Source: Tepidimonas alkaliphilus
Lineage (GTDB): Bacteria > Pseudomonadota > Gammaproteobacteria > Burkholderiales > Burkholderiaceae_C
Direction: 5' to 3'
NCBI RefSeq assembly: GCF_007556595.1
Contig: NZ_VJNB01000008.1
Coordinates: forward strand, 1-64,000
Length of the DNA stretch: 64,000 nt
Shown: positions 1 to 8,349 of the stretch, piece by piece
Layout: the number at the start of each line of letters is the position of its first letter
Numbering within the stretch: position 1 is the stretch's first letter
Made by a program: the position numbers and the translations under genes
The notes under the pieces: model-generated
Told to the model about the DNA's origin: nothing
What the model saw: the letters and a program-made list of their open reading frames with translations, nothing else
The model's database searches: none

Positions 1-127
1 GCGGCGAGACCGGCGCGGTCAACGCGGCGGTGCGGGCCGGGGCCGATGCGTGCGAGCGCGTGGGCGATGGCCTGGTGGCGGCGCACATCATCGCGCGCGT
101 GCACAGCGAGGTGGAGGGCATCCTGCC
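1..127 (+). repeat. Direct repeat, copy 1 (csoS1 paralogues)
   Basis: Bases 1-127 are identical to 369-495, at an offset of exactly 368; the first mismatch is C128 versus G496. The repeat covers the C-terminal half of both csoS1 reading frames and probably extends left beyond the window. Identity at synonymous positions suggests recent duplication or gene conversion. Confidence 0.95.
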
Positions 128-146
128 CACCGCGCCGACGGTTTAA
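1..146 (+). CDS. csoS1: Carboxysome shell protein CsoS1 (BMC-H), 3' part only
   Basis: This is the last 47 codons of a hexamer-forming bacterial microcompartment shell protein; the 5' part lies outside the window. The visible residues start in the GETGAVNAAVRAG stretch of the BMC fold, run through ADACERVGDGLVAAHIIARVHSEVE and end ILPTAPTV before TAA at 144-146, the short C-terminus of CsoS1A/CsoS1C-type proteins. CsoS1 hexamers tile the facets of alpha-carboxysomes. The reading frame is fixed by near identity with the next gene. The 71-base gap to that gene holds a strong hairpin. Upstream, the family's known order predicts cbbL, cbbS, csoS2, csoSCA, csoS4A and csoS4B. Confidence 0.93.
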   Translation, partial: GETGAVNAAVRAGADACERVGDGLVAAHIIARVHSEVEGILPTAPTV

Positions 147-169
147 GGCGGCTTGTGGCGTGAACCCAT

Positions 170-190
170 GCGCCGCCGGCCAGGCGGCGC
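170..190 (+). promoter_or_regulatory. Intercistronic hairpin between the csoS1 copies
   Basis: An 8-bp perfect GC-only stem (170-177 with 183-190) closes a 5-base loop. There is no T-tract, so it is not a typical terminator. Such stems between shell genes may stabilise or process the mRNA and set relative expression; that role is inferred. Confidence 0.5.
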
Positions 191-217
191 CCCATGATCG
201 AAAACAGGAGCGCAACG

Positions 218-556
218 ATGGCGACGACGACAGGCATTGCCCTGGGCATGATCGAGACGCGCGGACTGGTGCCGGCGATCGAGGCGGCCGACGCGATGAC
301 CAAGGCGGCGGAGGTGCGGCTGATTGGGCGGCAGTTCGTGGGCGGCGGTTATGTGACGGTGATGGTGCGCGGCGAGACCGGCGCGGTCAACGCGGCGGTG
401 CGGGCCGGGGCCGATGCGTGCGAGCGCGTGGGCGATGGCCTGGTGGCGGCGCACATCATCGCGCGCGTGCACAGCGAGGTGGAGGGCATCCTGCCGACCC
501 GGCCCGATGCCAGCGGGGGGGGACGCGATGCGGAGATCACCTCCACCCGCAGCTGA
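218..556 (+). CDS. csoS1: Carboxysome shell protein CsoS1 (CsoS1B-like, extended C-terminus)
   Basis: A 112-residue BMC-H shell protein. It begins MATTTGIALGMIETRG and contains the whole Pfam BMC domain (about residues 6-90), including the KAAEVRLIGRQFVGGGY pore-side segment. ATG 218 is chosen because an AGGAG ribosome site lies 7 bases upstream; an earlier in-frame ATG at 194 would add residues absent from the family. The end differs from the first copy: after ILPT it continues with RPDASGGGRDAEITSTRS, the longer tail typical of the CsoS1B paralogue. It forms cyclic hexamers in the carboxysome facet whose pores admit bicarbonate and sugar phosphates. It is followed by a ferritin-like gene, as in Halothiobacillus-type operons. 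Confidence 0.95.
   Translation: MATTTGIALGMIETRGLVPAIEAADAMTKAAEVRLIGRQFVGGGYVTVMVRGETGAVNAAVRAGADACERVGDGLVAAHIIARVHSEVEGILPTRPDASGGGRDAEITSTRS
369..495 (+). repeat. Direct repeat, copy 2 (csoS1 paralogues)
   Basis: Second copy of the perfect 127-base repeat, inside the complete csoS1 gene. It ends where the two C-terminal tails diverge. Confidence 0.95.
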
Positions 557-583
557 GCCAGACCTGCCGCCTAAGGGTTGACC

Positions 584-1000
584 ATGGCAGCCGATGCACG
601 GGTTCTGGGTTGGCTGACGCGCGCGCTGCAGCACGAGATGACCGCGGTGCAGCAGTATCTGGCGCAATCGGTGCTGGCCCGTCTGACGGGCCACGGCGAG
701 CTGGCCGAGCGCTTGCGCGGCGAAGCCTTGGAAGAGCTCGCGCATGCGGAGCGGCTGATGCAGCGCCTGATCGAGCTCGGCGTGGCGCCAGCGGCAGGTG
801 CCTTGCCGCCAGCCCGCTTGGGGCGTGGAGTGGAGGATTTTGCGACCTTGAACCGCCAGCTCGAGCAAGCTGCCGTAGCGCTGTATCAAGATGCGGCCGA
901 CCACGCCCGCCGCGTGCGCGATGCCGCCAGCGAGGCGTTGATGCGCGAGCTGGCGGCCGAGGAGGCGCAGCATTGGGGCGCGTGGAGTCAGGACGCTTGA
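584..1000 (+). CDS. Bacterioferritin-like protein of the carboxysome operon
   Basis: A 138-residue four-helix ferritin-like protein. Possible di-iron ligands are visible as paired acidic/His residues: HEMTAVQQYL near the N-terminus, EALEELAHAERLM in the middle, and AAEEAQHWG at the end. ATG 584 is preferred over an in-frame TTG at 578. A small bacterioferritin-like gene directly after csoS1B is a conserved feature of proteobacterial alpha-carboxysome operons; iron storage, redox or shell-assembly roles have been suggested but none is settled. At 138 residues it is shorter than true bacterioferritin (about 155-160), and whether it binds heme cannot be judged from sequence. Confidence 0.82.
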   Translation: MAADARVLGWLTRALQHEMTAVQQYLAQSVLARLTGHGELAERLRGEALEELAHAERLMQRLIELGVAPAAGALPPARLGRGVEDFATLNRQLEQAAVALYQDAADHARRVRDAASEALMRELAAEEAQHWGAWSQDA

Positions 1001-1055
1001 GCGGCCCTTCGATGAGGGTCGGCAGAGGCAACGCAAGACGAAAAGGGTAACGGCG

Positions 1056-1328
1056 ATGAGCGACCACACCATCGACGGCTGGACCGAGCAGACGCGCCCG
1101 CCTGCGCTGTTTCGGCGTTTTGCGTTCGAGCGCTACGCGCAGACGCGCGCCTTTCTTGACCGCATCGCGGCGGTGCAGGATGAGCTTGGCCTGGCCCCCC
1201 AGAACATCAGCTTTGGCACCACTTACGTCAACATCACGATCGGTGGCGAAGCCGGCGTCAGCGACGCGGAGCGGGAGCTGGCGCGCCGCATCACCGCTGC
1301 GGCGCAATCGCTGGATCAGGCGGCATGA
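1056..1328 (+). CDS. acRAF: Alpha-carboxysome Rubisco assembly factor acRAF (pterin dehydratase-like)
   Basis: A 90-residue protein with the pterin-4a-carbinolamine dehydratase (PCD) fold. The helix FERYAQTRAFLDRIAAVQ is followed by the strand ISFGTTYVNITI. The dehydratase catalytic HHP motif is absent, replaced around NISFG, which matches the carboxysomal PCD-like branch shown in other bacteria to chaperone Rubisco assembly rather than recycle pterins. It lies between the ferritin-like gene and mcdA, its standard place in these operons. Its stop overlaps the start of mcdA by four bases (ATGA), implying translational coupling. Confidence 0.88.
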   Translation: MSDHTIDGWTEQTRPPALFRRFAFERYAQTRAFLDRIAAVQDELGLAPQNISFGTTYVNITIGGEAGVSDAERELARRITAAAQSLDQAA

Positions 1329-1933
1329 GTCAAGGCGGACTGCCGGCTCGGCTGGCCGTGCTCAACGCCAAAGGCGGAACGGGCAAAACCACGTTGGCGG
1401 TGCAGCTGGCGGCGGGGTTGGCGCGGCGCGGCTCGACCGCGCTGGGCGACCTCGATCCGCAAGGCTCGGCGACGCAGTGGTGCCGCTCCGGATGGCTGCC
1501 CGTTTGCGGTGGCGAGCAGGCGTGGGGCGTGCGGGCGCAACACGTGGTGTGGGATTGCCCCCCAAGCGTGCAGCACCCCGCGGCCCAACGGGCGTTGCGC
1601 GAAGCCGATGCGGTGCTGGTGCCGGTCTTGCCCTCGCCGCTGGATTTGTGGGCCAGCTGGCAACTGGTGGAGGCCATCCGCGCCGAGCAGTCGCGCCGTC
1701 CCACTCTGCGGGCGTGGCTGGTGGTGAACCAGTTGGAGCCGGGCAGCGCGTTGTCCGCCGCGATGCACGAAGCGTTGCGGGAATTTGAGCTGCCGGCGCT
1801 GCGCGCGGTGGTGCGGCGTCGGGCCATCTATCGCACTGCTGCCCTGCAAGGCGTCAGCGTGTATGACCTTGGCTCTCGGGCCGCCGCGGCGGTGGCTGAG
1901 ATCGAAGCCGTGATCGAGGAGATGCAAACATGA
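1325..1933 (+). CDS. mcdA: Carboxysome-positioning ATPase McdA (ParA family)
   Basis: A 202-residue ParA/MinD-type ATPase. The deviant Walker A, KGGTGKTT, sits at about residues 16-23, with the signature lysine in the first position. A Walker A'-like segment [10 protein letters not shown] follows near residue 40, and the Walker B region reads VVWDCPPS. It has no N-terminal DNA-binding HTH, as expected for the small ParA class. McdA binds the nucleoid non-specifically in its ATP form; McdB on carboxysomes removes it, and the resulting gradient spaces carboxysomes. The partner gene follows with a four-base overlap (ATGA at 1930), and the Rubisco/shell context excludes a plasmid ParA. Confidence 0.9.
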   Translation: MSQGGLPARLAVLNAKGGTGKTTLAVQLAAGLARRGSTALGDLDPQGSATQWCRSGWLPVCGGEQAWGVRAQHVVWDCPPSVQHPAAQRALREADAVLVPVLPSPLDLWASWQLVEAIRAEQSRRPTLRAWLVVNQLEPGSALSAAMHEALREFELPALRAVVRRRAIYRTAALQGVSVYDLGSRAAAAVAEIEAVIEEMQT

Positions 1934-2187
1934 CCCGCACCGCAGAACAATTGGCCGCCAGCGTGCGCGGCGCGCGGCGCAGCGCCGCAGGGGCGCCGTC
2001 TGCCCCTGCCGAGTCGCCCAGCGCGTCGCCGGCGCAGGCGCATCCGGCGCCGGCTCGTCGGCGCTCAGGGGGCGTTACGGCGAAGGACATCGCCGCAGCG
2101 CCCAGCGCGGCGGCGCCGCGCGGCGACGGGGGGGAGCCCAAGTCCAGCGCCGGGGAGCTGTTTCCGCGCCGCGTTTGGCCCGATTGA
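1930..2187 (+). CDS. mcdB: Carboxysome-positioning adaptor McdB, alpha type
   Basis: An 85-residue, largely disordered protein rich in Ala, Ser, Pro and Arg. It has no recognisable folded domain, which fits alpha-McdB proteins. Two features support the call: coupling to mcdA by a four-base overlap, and the C-terminal ending FPRRVWPD, with the single terminal tryptophan conserved in alpha-McdBs. McdB is known to be recruited to carboxysomes, to stimulate McdA ATPase activity and to form condensates. The N-terminal basic stretch RGARRSAAG is a candidate McdA contact by analogy with ParB-type N-termini; that is inference. Confidence 0.83.
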   Translation: MTRTAEQLAASVRGARRSAAGAPSAPAESPSASPAQAHPAPARRRSGGVTAKDIAAAPSAAAPRGDGGEPKSSAGELFPRRVWPD

Positions 2188-2228
2188 TCGCCACCCGCTT
2201 GTGGATCCCTTGCGATGGATTGCACGAA

Positions 2229-3164
2229 ATGAATACGCTTACGCGCCGACTTTACGCCGCCCGCGCCCAGCAAGGGCAGGGCGCCGCACGCCCCGCGCCG
2301 GCGGCCAGCGCTAGCCCGGCCGCTGCGCCGCTGCGCCCGGCTGCGGCCACCGCCAGCGGCGGGGCCGACCCGCTGGCCGCCTACCGCATCACGCGCGAGC
2401 CTTACTGGCGCCCCGTGGCTGACGAAGTGGCGCTGTATGAGGCCGCCTATGCGGTGCGCATGCCGATGATGCTCAAAGGCCCTACCGGCTGCGGCAAGAC
2501 GCGTTTCGTCGAATACATGGCGTGGAAGCTTGGCAAGCCGCTGATCACCGTGGCGTGCCATGAAGACATGACGGCTTCCGACCTGGTGGGCCGCTTCCTG
2601 CTGGACGCGCAGGGCACGCGATGGCAGGATGGGCCGCTGGCGCTGGCGGCGCGCTATGGCGCCATCTGCTACCTCGACGAGGTGGTGGAGGCGCGCCAGG
2701 ACACCACCGTCGTCATCCACCCGCTGACCGACAAGCGCCGCATGCTGCCGCTGGAGAAAAAGGGCGAGGTCATCGAGGCGCACCCGGACTTCCAGCTCGT
2801 CATCTCCTTCAACCCCGGCTACCAGAGCCTGATGAAGGACCTGAAGCAGTCCACTAAGCAGCGCTTCGGCGCGCTGGACTTTGACTACCCCGAGCACGAG
2901 GTCGAGGCCGAGATCGTTGCGCACGAGTCCGGCGTCGACCGTGAGACCGCCGGCAAGCTGGTGCACATCGCCGAGCGTGCGCGCAACCTCAAGGGCCACG
3001 GGCTGGACGAGGGCATTTCCACCCGCATGCTGATCCACGCCGGCAGCCTGATCGCGCAGGGCGTGCCGGCGCTGTCGGCCTGCCGCATGGCGCTGGTGCG
3101 CCCGATCACCGACGATGCCGACATGCGCGACGCGCTGGATGCGGCGGTGACGACGTACTTCTGA
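2229..3164 (+). CDS. cbbQ: Rubisco activase AAA+ subunit CbbQ, with N-terminal extension
   Basis: A 311-residue MoxR-group AAA+ ATPase. Walker A GPTGCGKT is at residues 84-91, Walker B ICYLDEV near 146-152, and sensor-1-like VISFNPGYQ follows. CbbQ hexamers work with CbbO to remove inhibitory sugar phosphates from Rubisco. The conserved family start ([13 protein letters not shown]) appears only at about residue 51; before it lie some 45 residues rich in Ala and Pro, absent from typical CbbQ (about 265-270 residues). ATG 2229 is the most downstream start that keeps a plausible N-terminus; an upstream ATG at 2175 would overlap mcdB. Ribosome-site evidence is weak, so the start is the uncertain part. 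Confidence 0.92.
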   Translation: MNTLTRRLYAARAQQGQGAARPAPAASASPAAAPLRPAAATASGGADPLAAYRITREPYWRPVADEVALYEAAYAVRMPMMLKGPTGCGKTRFVEYMAWKLGKPLITVACHEDMTASDLVGRFLLDAQGTRWQDGPLALAARYGAICYLDEVVEARQDTTVVIHPLTDKRRMLPLEKKGEVIEAHPDFQLVISFNPGYQSLMKDLKQSTKQRFGALDFDYPEHEVEAEIVAHESGVDRETAGKLVHIAERARNLKGHGLDEGISTRMLIHAGSLIAQGVPALSACRMALVRPITDDADMRDALDAAVTTYF

Positions 3165-3189
3165 AGCGGACGCGCCGCGCCCGACGACC

Positions 3190-5553
3190 ATGGCCATCCA
3201 CCTGGACGACTACGGCGAGCTGCTGGCCGAGCTGCCCCACGGCGCGCAGGAGGTGCTGCGCGGCGCGTGGCAGGAGGCCGCACGCGCGCTGTCGTCGCGC
3301 GGGCTGGACAACTACCTGAAAGGCGCGCTGGCGCTGCACCACCTCGGCCGCGGCGAGGAGGTGGCGGTCAGTTTCATCCAGCACATGCCGGCGGTGGCGC
3401 GCGCCATCGGCGAGGACGTGCTGCCGGATCTGGTCAACTTCCTCCTGTCGATGGCGTCGAAGACCTCCGGCCAGGTGCTGACGCTGATCGTGCAGACCGC
3501 CCCCGCTGCGGCCAGCCGGCTGGGCGACCAGGAGCTGTTTCGCCAATACCTGAGCGTGCTCGGCATCATGCTGGCGCAGGCGCCGCAGGGCCTGCGCCCG
3601 ATGCTGGAAAACCTGCCGCGGCTGCTGGAGCAGCTCACGCTGGGCGGGCTGCGCCGCTGGGTGCAGTGGGGCGCGCAGGCGTACCGCAGCGACGTCGAGG
3701 GCCAGCGGCGCTACTTCGGCCTGCAAAGCGCCGATGCGCTGGCGGTGCTTCAGCAGGAGCGCCGCGGCACGCTGTTCGTCGACATCCAGCGCCGCCTCAA
3801 CCTCTACCTGCGCGCGCTGTGGGGGCGCGACTTCTTCCTGCGCCCCACCGCCGGCGACTTCGAGTCGCGCGATGGCCTGCGCCCCTACATCGAGCAGTTC
3901 GTCATCCACATCGCCGACGCCTACGACGACGTGCGCCCGCAGGGCGACGACGGCCCGCTGGTGCCGGCGCTGGAGGTCTATCGCGCCGCGGCCAACCACG
4001 CCGCCGCGCATCTGGTGTTCGCGCGTGCGCCGCTGCCGGACGAGGGGCTGGACGCGCTGACCAAGGCGGTGGTGGAGCTGGTGGAGGACGCGCGCGTGGA
4101 AGCCGCGGCGATGCGGCGCTTTCCGAAGCTGCGCGCGCAGTGGCGCGCGCTGCACCCGCCGCCGGTGGAGCCGCCGACGCGCGCCGGCGACTTGATCAAC
4201 CGGCTGGCGCTGGCGTGGCTGGACGAGCAGGCCGCGCAGGCCGACCGCGATCCCTGGGTGCAGCAAGGGGTGCAGGCGCTGGCCGCCTGGCCCGACTTCG
4301 ACGACCCGCAGCGCAGCCTGGCGCTGGGGCGGCAGCTCGCCGAAAGCCTGCGCGAGCGCATCCGCGCCGAAGGCTGGCCGGCGTTTTCCGCGCGGCAGGA
4401 CGGGCAGCGCGCGCTCTACCGCGACGACAACCGCGCCATCTGGGAAAGCGGCGCCTACGACGAAAGCGTGGCGCTGGCGGCGACCTGGGCGCGCCAGCAG
4501 CAGGTGCGCCGCAAGGTCAACGTGATGGAGATGGTCAACGAGGTCGACGTCGAGTTCGCCGGCGACGACGCGCAGGAGGTCTGGATCCTGCCGACCGAGT
4601 TCTGGCTCGACCAGGAGGGCGTGACCATCAACTCCCTGCTCGGCCGCCCGCCGGTGGCCGACCCGGTGCACTACCCGGAGTGGGATTACCAGATCCAGCT
4701 GGAGCGGCCCGACTGGGTCACCGTGCTGGAGCGCCACGCGCAGGCAGGCGATGCGGCGCGCATCGACGCGCTGCTGGCCGAGCAAAAGCCCGTCGTGCAG
4801 CGGCTGCGCCACATGATCGAGGCGATGGCGCCGCAGGGCCTGCAGCGCATCCGCAAGGTGGAAGACGGCGACGAGCTCGACCTCGAGGCCGCGGTGCGCG
4901 CCTGGGTCGATCTGCGCATGGGGCAGCAGCCCGATCCGCGCATCATGATGCAGCACCGGCTGCACACGCGCGACGTGGCGGTGCTGCTGCTGCTGGATCT
5001 GTCGGCCTCGGCCAACGACCCGGTGCGCGGCAGCGAGCAGACGGTGCTGGACCTGACGCGCGCCGCCGCGGCGCTGCTGGCCGAGGCGCTGCAGCGCATC
5101 GGCGACCGCTGTGCCATCCACGGCTTCCGCTCCGACGGGCGGCACGACGTGCACTACCTGCGCATCAAGGACTTCCGCGAGGCGTGGGGCGAGCCGGCCA
5201 AGGCGCGCCTGGCGGCGTTGGAGGGGGCGTTCTCGACGCGGCTCGGCGCCGCGCTGCGCCACGCCGGCCAGCAGCTCAAGCGCCAGCCGCAGCGCAAGAA
5301 GATCGTCTTCGTCCTCACTGACGGCGAGCCGGCCGACGTCGATGTGCGCGACCCGCAATATTTGCGCTTCGATGCCCAGCGCGCGGTGCAGGAGCTCAAG
5401 CGCGACGGCATCGTCACCTACTGCCTGACGCTGGATCCGCGCGCCGACCAGTATGTGGAGCGCATCTTCGGCGCGCGCCACTACACGGTGGTGGACCGCG
5501 TGCAGCGCCTGCCGGAGGTGCTGCCGACGCTCTACCTGGGGCTGACGCGATGA
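3190..5553 (+). CDS. cbbO: Rubisco activase adaptor CbbO (von Willebrand A domain)
   Basis: A 787-residue protein with a long helical N-terminal region and a C-terminal vWA domain. The MIDAS motif DLSAS starts at about residue 603 (nucleotide 4996), and [10 protein letters not shown] near residue 711 supplies further metal-site residues. CbbO bridges the CbbQ hexamer to Rubisco; the vWA metal site contacts the Rubisco small/large subunit surface and is needed for activation in studied Q2O2/Q1O1 complexes. It lies 25 bases after cbbQ and overlaps csoS1D by four bases (ATGA at 5550), so it is in the carboxysome transcription unit. The length is as expected for the family. Confidence 0.94.
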   Translation: MAIHLDDYGELLAELPHGAQEVLRGAWQEAARALSSRGLDNYLKGALALHHLGRGEEVAVSFIQHMPAVARAIGEDVLPDLVNFLLSMASKTSGQVLTLIVQTAPAAASRLGDQELFRQYLSVLGIMLAQAPQGLRPMLENLPRLLEQLTLGGLRRWVQWGAQAYRSDVEGQRRYFGLQSADALAVLQQERRGTLFVDIQRRLNLYLRALWGRDFFLRPTAGDFESRDGLRPYIEQFVIHIADAYDDVRPQGDDGPLVPALEVYRAAANHAAAHLVFARAPLPDEGLDALTKAVVELVEDARVEAAAMRRFPKLRAQWRALHPPPVEPPTRAGDLINRLALAWLDEQAAQADRDPWVQQGVQALAAWPDFDDPQRSLALGRQLAESLRERIRAEGWPAFSARQDGQRALYRDDNRAIWESGAYDESVALAATWARQQQVRRKVNVMEMVNEVDVEFAGDDAQEVWILPTEFWLDQEGVTINSLLGRPPVADPVHYPEWDYQIQLERPDWVTVLERHAQAGDAARIDALLAEQKPVVQRLRHMIEAMAPQGLQRIRKVEDGDELDLEAAVRAWVDLRMGQQPDPRIMMQHRLHTRDVAVLLLLDLSASANDPVRGSEQTVLDLTRAAAALLAEALQRIGDRCAIHGFRSDGRHDVHYLRIKDFREAWGEPAKARLAALEGAFSTRLGAALRHAGQQLKRQPQRKKIVFVLTDGEPADVDVRDPQYLRFDAQRAVQELKRDGIVTYCLTLDPRADQYVERIFGARHYTVVDRVQRLPEVLPTLYLGLTR

Positions 5554-6212
5554 CGGCGGGGCTGGCCGACCGCGCGCGCGTGCAGCTGCGCACCTTCGTC
5601 TTCATCGACGCGCTGCAGCCGCAGCTGGCCTCCTACCTCGGCACTTCGTCGCAGGGCTTTCTGCCGGTGCCGGGCGATGCCTGCATGTGGATCGAGGTCG
5701 CCCCTGGCATGGCGGTGCACCGCTTGAGCGACATCGCGCTCAAGGCCACCAACGTGCGCATGGGTGAGCAGGTGGTGGAGCGGGCGTTTGGCTCGATGGA
5801 GATCCACTACCGCAACCAGAGCGAGGTGCTGGCCGCCGGCGACATCATCCTGGAGCAGCTCGGCGCGCGGCTGGAAGATCGGCTGCCGTGCCGCGTGGCC
5901 TGGGCCGAAAACATCCGCGCCGTCACGCCGGACCACGCCACGCTGATCAACCGCCAGCTGCGCCGCGGCTCGATGCTGCTGCCGGGCAAGACGCTGTTCA
6001 TCTTCGAGTGCGAGCCGGCCGGCTACGTGGTGTATGCCGCCAACGAGGCCGAGAAGGCCGCCAACGTCACGCTGGTGGACGTCAAGCCGTTTGGCAACTT
6101 CGGCCGCCTGATGATGATGGGCAGCGAGGCCGAGGCCGCCGAGGCGCTGGCCGCCGCCGAGCGCGCGGTGGCGCAAATCAACCGCCGCGCGCGCACCGTC
6201 ACGCTGGGCTGA
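5550..6212 (+). CDS. csoS1D: Tandem-BMC carboxysome shell protein CsoS1D
   Basis: A 220-residue protein made of two BMC-like domains in tandem (roughly residues 15-105 and 115-215). CsoS1D trimers stack into gated pseudohexamers thought to let larger metabolites such as ribulose bisphosphate cross the shell. The first domain includes [16 protein letters not shown], and the inter-domain segment [11 protein letters not shown] holds the acidic/basic gate-like residues. It starts in a four-base overlap with cbbO. It is in the typical accessory position after cbbQ-cbbO and is followed 23 bases later by a protease gene that is not a usual neighbour. Confidence 0.9.
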   Translation: MTAGLADRARVQLRTFVFIDALQPQLASYLGTSSQGFLPVPGDACMWIEVAPGMAVHRLSDIALKATNVRMGEQVVERAFGSMEIHYRNQSEVLAAGDIILEQLGARLEDRLPCRVAWAENIRAVTPDHATLINRQLRRGSMLLPGKTLFIFECEPAGYVVYAANEAEKAANVTLVDVKPFGNFGRLMMMGSEAEAAEALAAAERAVAQINRRARTVTLG

Positions 6213-6235
6213 CGCGGCACGAGGAGACACCCCCG

Positions 6236-7057
6236 ATGACCCCCGAGCGCGCGCCGTTCACCGTCGACACCCCGGCCAAACGGCTGCTGTTCCACACCGT
6301 GCGCGTCGAGACGGAGCTCGCCAGCGGCGGCAGCGGCACCGGCACCGCCTTCGTCGTCGAGCACGTGCACGCGCGTGGGCGCACGCGCTTCGTTGTCACC
6401 AACCGCCACCTGGTGGACGACGTGGTGCGCGGCGCGCTGGTCTTCCCCTTGGCGCGCGACGGCCAGCCGCTGCTGGGCAGCCGCTTCGAGGTGCGCATCG
6501 ACGAGTTCGGCGAGGCGTGGCACCGCCACCCCGATCCGGCGGTCGATCTGGCGGTGCTGCCGCTGCAGCCGCTGCTGGAGGCCGCCGCGGCGCAGGGCGC
6601 GCCGCTCTACGTGCAGCCGATCGGCACCGACCGGCTGGCCGGCGCGGCGGAGCTGGCCCAGCTCGACGCGCTGGAGGAGGTCTGGTTCGTCGGCTACCCG
6701 AGCGGCGTGTGGGACCAGGTCAACGCGCTGCCGATCCTGCGCCGCGGCACCACCGCCACGCCGCCGGCAGTGGACTTCGAGGGCCGCGCCGAGTTCCTGA
6801 TCGACGCCGCGGTCTATCCGGGCTCCAGCGGCTCGCCGGTGTTCGTCCGTGCCGCCGACGGTAGCGGCCTGTGGCTGGCCGGCGTCATCGCCGCCGTGTT
6901 CTTTCGTGAAGAATCGCTGCGCCTGACGCCGCAGCCGGTGCCGGCCAGCACCGCGCTGGAGGCGGTCGGCGCCGAGATGATTGATCTGGGGCTGGTTGTC
7001 AAGGCGCAGGCCGTGCAGGAGCTGCTGCACGACTACCTGCGCCACTGGCAGGGCTGA
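6236..7057 (+). CDS. Trypsin-like (chymotrypsin-fold) serine peptidase, cytoplasmic
   Basis: A 273-residue peptidase with an intact catalytic triad: His58 in TNRHLV, Asp104 in PAVDLAV and Ser198 in PGSSGSP (the GxSGxP form). There is no signal peptide, lipobox or transmembrane segment and no PDZ domain, so it should act in the cytoplasm, unlike DegP-type proteases. ATG 6236 is preceded by GAGGAG. It sits between csoS1D and sbtA with gaps of about 23 bases each side and so appears co-transcribed with carbon-concentrating genes. Its target is unknown. Candidates by location are CsoS2, the other shell or activase proteins, or SbtA/SbtB turnover, but nothing in the sequence decides this. Confidence 0.85.
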   Translation: MTPERAPFTVDTPAKRLLFHTVRVETELASGGSGTGTAFVVEHVHARGRTRFVVTNRHLVDDVVRGALVFPLARDGQPLLGSRFEVRIDEFGEAWHRHPDPAVDLAVLPLQPLLEAAAAQGAPLYVQPIGTDRLAGAAELAQLDALEEVWFVGYPSGVWDQVNALPILRRGTTATPPAVDFEGRAEFLIDAAVYPGSSGSPVFVRAADGSGLWLAGVIAAVFFREESLRLTPQPVPASTALEAVGAEMIDLGLVVKAQAVQELLHDYLRHWQG

Positions 7058-7080
7058 CTTGAGATTGAGGCGAGCGCATC

Positions 7081-8058
7081 ATGGTGTTCGATCCAATTGT
7101 GTTGTTCTTTCTGCTTGGCCTGCTGGCGGGGCTAAGCAAGTCCGACCTCAAAATCCCCGCGGCCATCTATGAGGCGCTGTCGATCTATCTGCTGCTGGCC
7201 ATCGGCCTTAAGGGCGGGGTGGAGCTGTCCAAGTACCCACTGGGCGAACTCGTCACCAGCAGCGCCATCGTGCTGGCCGCCGGTATGCTGATCCCGATCA
7301 TCGGCTACCCGGTGTTGCGCTTCCTCGGCAAGCTCAGCCACTACGACGCCGCCTCCATCGCCGCGCACTACGGCTCGGTCAGCGTCGTCACCTACTCGGT
7401 GGCGGTGGCCACGCTGATCGAGCGCGACTGGGCGCACGACGGCTACATGGTGGTCTATCTGGCGCTGCTGGAGATGCCCGCTCTCATCCTCGGCGTGGTG
7501 CTGGCGCGCTTGGGTGACGCCCGCGACGGCCAAGCCAGCGCCGGGCTGGCGGCGCTGCGCTCGATTCACTGGGGGCGGCTGGCGCACGAGGTGTTCTTCG
7601 GCAAGAGCATCCTGCTGCTGATCGGCGGCCTCATCATCGGCTTCATCGCCGGCGAGAAGGGCTACGAGCCCATTGCCCCGGTGTTCAAGGAAGCGTTCAA
7701 GGGGCTGCTGGCGCTGTTCCTGCTGGAGATGGGGCTGGTGGCCGCCTCGCGCATCGCGGCGTTCCGCTCCTACGGCGCGTTCCTGGTGGGCTTTGCCATC
7801 GTGATGCCGCTGGTGTCGGCTTCGATTGGCATCCTGACCGCGCGCTATTTGGAGTTCTCGCAGGGCAACGCGACCTTGCTGGCCACGCTGTATGCCAGCG
7901 CGTCTTACATTGCGGCGCCGGCGGCCATGCGCATTGCCGTGCCGCAGGCCAACCCGGCTTTGTCCATTGGCGCCTCGCTTGGGGTAACATTCCCCTTCAA
8001 TTTGTTCGTGGGCATTCCTATTTACATGTGGATGGCCCGCACCTTCATTCCCGGCTAA
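7081..8058 (+). CDS. sbtA: Sodium-dependent bicarbonate transporter SbtA
   Basis: A 325-residue membrane protein of the SbtA/DUF897 family with about ten transmembrane segments in two inverted halves. Family hallmarks include the start FDPIVLFFLLGLLAGLSKSDL, the helix-break region HYGSVSVVTY (near residue 97) and the second-half YASASYIAAPAAM. It imports HCO3- with Na+ and so supplies the carboxysome's carbonic anhydrase with substrate. It is 24 bases downstream of the protease gene and seven bases upstream of its regulator sbtB. This is a common cyanobacterial transporter that also occurs beside alpha-carboxysome genes in proteobacteria. Confidence 0.93.
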   Translation: MVFDPIVLFFLLGLLAGLSKSDLKIPAAIYEALSIYLLLAIGLKGGVELSKYPLGELVTSSAIVLAAGMLIPIIGYPVLRFLGKLSHYDAASIAAHYGSVSVVTYSVAVATLIERDWAHDGYMVVYLALLEMPALILGVVLARLGDARDGQASAGLAALRSIHWGRLAHEVFFGKSILLLIGGLIIGFIAGEKGYEPIAPVFKEAFKGLLALFLLEMGLVAASRIAAFRSYGAFLVGFAIVMPLVSASIGILTARYLEFSQGNATLLATLYASASYIAAPAAMRIAVPQANPALSIGASLGVTFPFNLFVGIPIYMWMARTFIPG

Positions 8059-8064
8059 GCGCCC

Positions 8065-8349
8065 ATGGCCAAGGCTTTTAAACTGGTGACCATCTACTGC
8101 GAAGCGGTGCTGGAGCCGCTGGTGGTGCGCGAGTTCGACCGGCTCGGCATCGTCGGCTACACGGTGAGCGACTGTCGCGGCCGCGGCACGCACGGCGTAC
8201 GCAGCGGCAACTGGCGCATGAGCTCCAACGTGCGCATCGAGGTGATGTGCGACCTGCCGATGAGCGACCGCCTGATGGAGGCGCTGGAGCCGTTCGACCG
8301 CGACTACGGCCTGCTGGTGGTGCGCAGCGATGTCGAGGTGTTGAACTGA
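8065..8349 (+). CDS. sbtB: PII-like regulator SbtB
   Basis: A 94-residue PII-superfamily protein. The ferredoxin-like core begins KAFKLVTIYCEAVLE, with the T-loop region DCRGRGTHGVRSGNW near residues 39-53 and the second half MCDLPMSDRLMEAL. Cyanobacterial SbtB binds adenine nucleotides including cAMP and inhibits SbtA through the T-loop. The C-terminal cysteine-containing R-loop of many cyanobacterial SbtB proteins is absent; this protein ends VRSDVEVLN. Pairing with sbtA, seven bases upstream, is the main evidence that it is SbtB and not a general GlnB/GlnK. Confidence 0.87.
   Translation: MAKAFKLVTIYCEAVLEPLVVREFDRLGIVGYTVSDCRGRGTHGVRSGNWRMSSNVRIEVMCDLPMSDRLMEALEPFDRDYGLLVVRSDVEVLN

Noticed and set aside
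3106-5481. Long open frame antisense to cbbO
   Set aside because: Low-complexity Arg/His/Gln composition with no domain; cbbO on the opposite strand has clear vWA motifs and operon overlaps.
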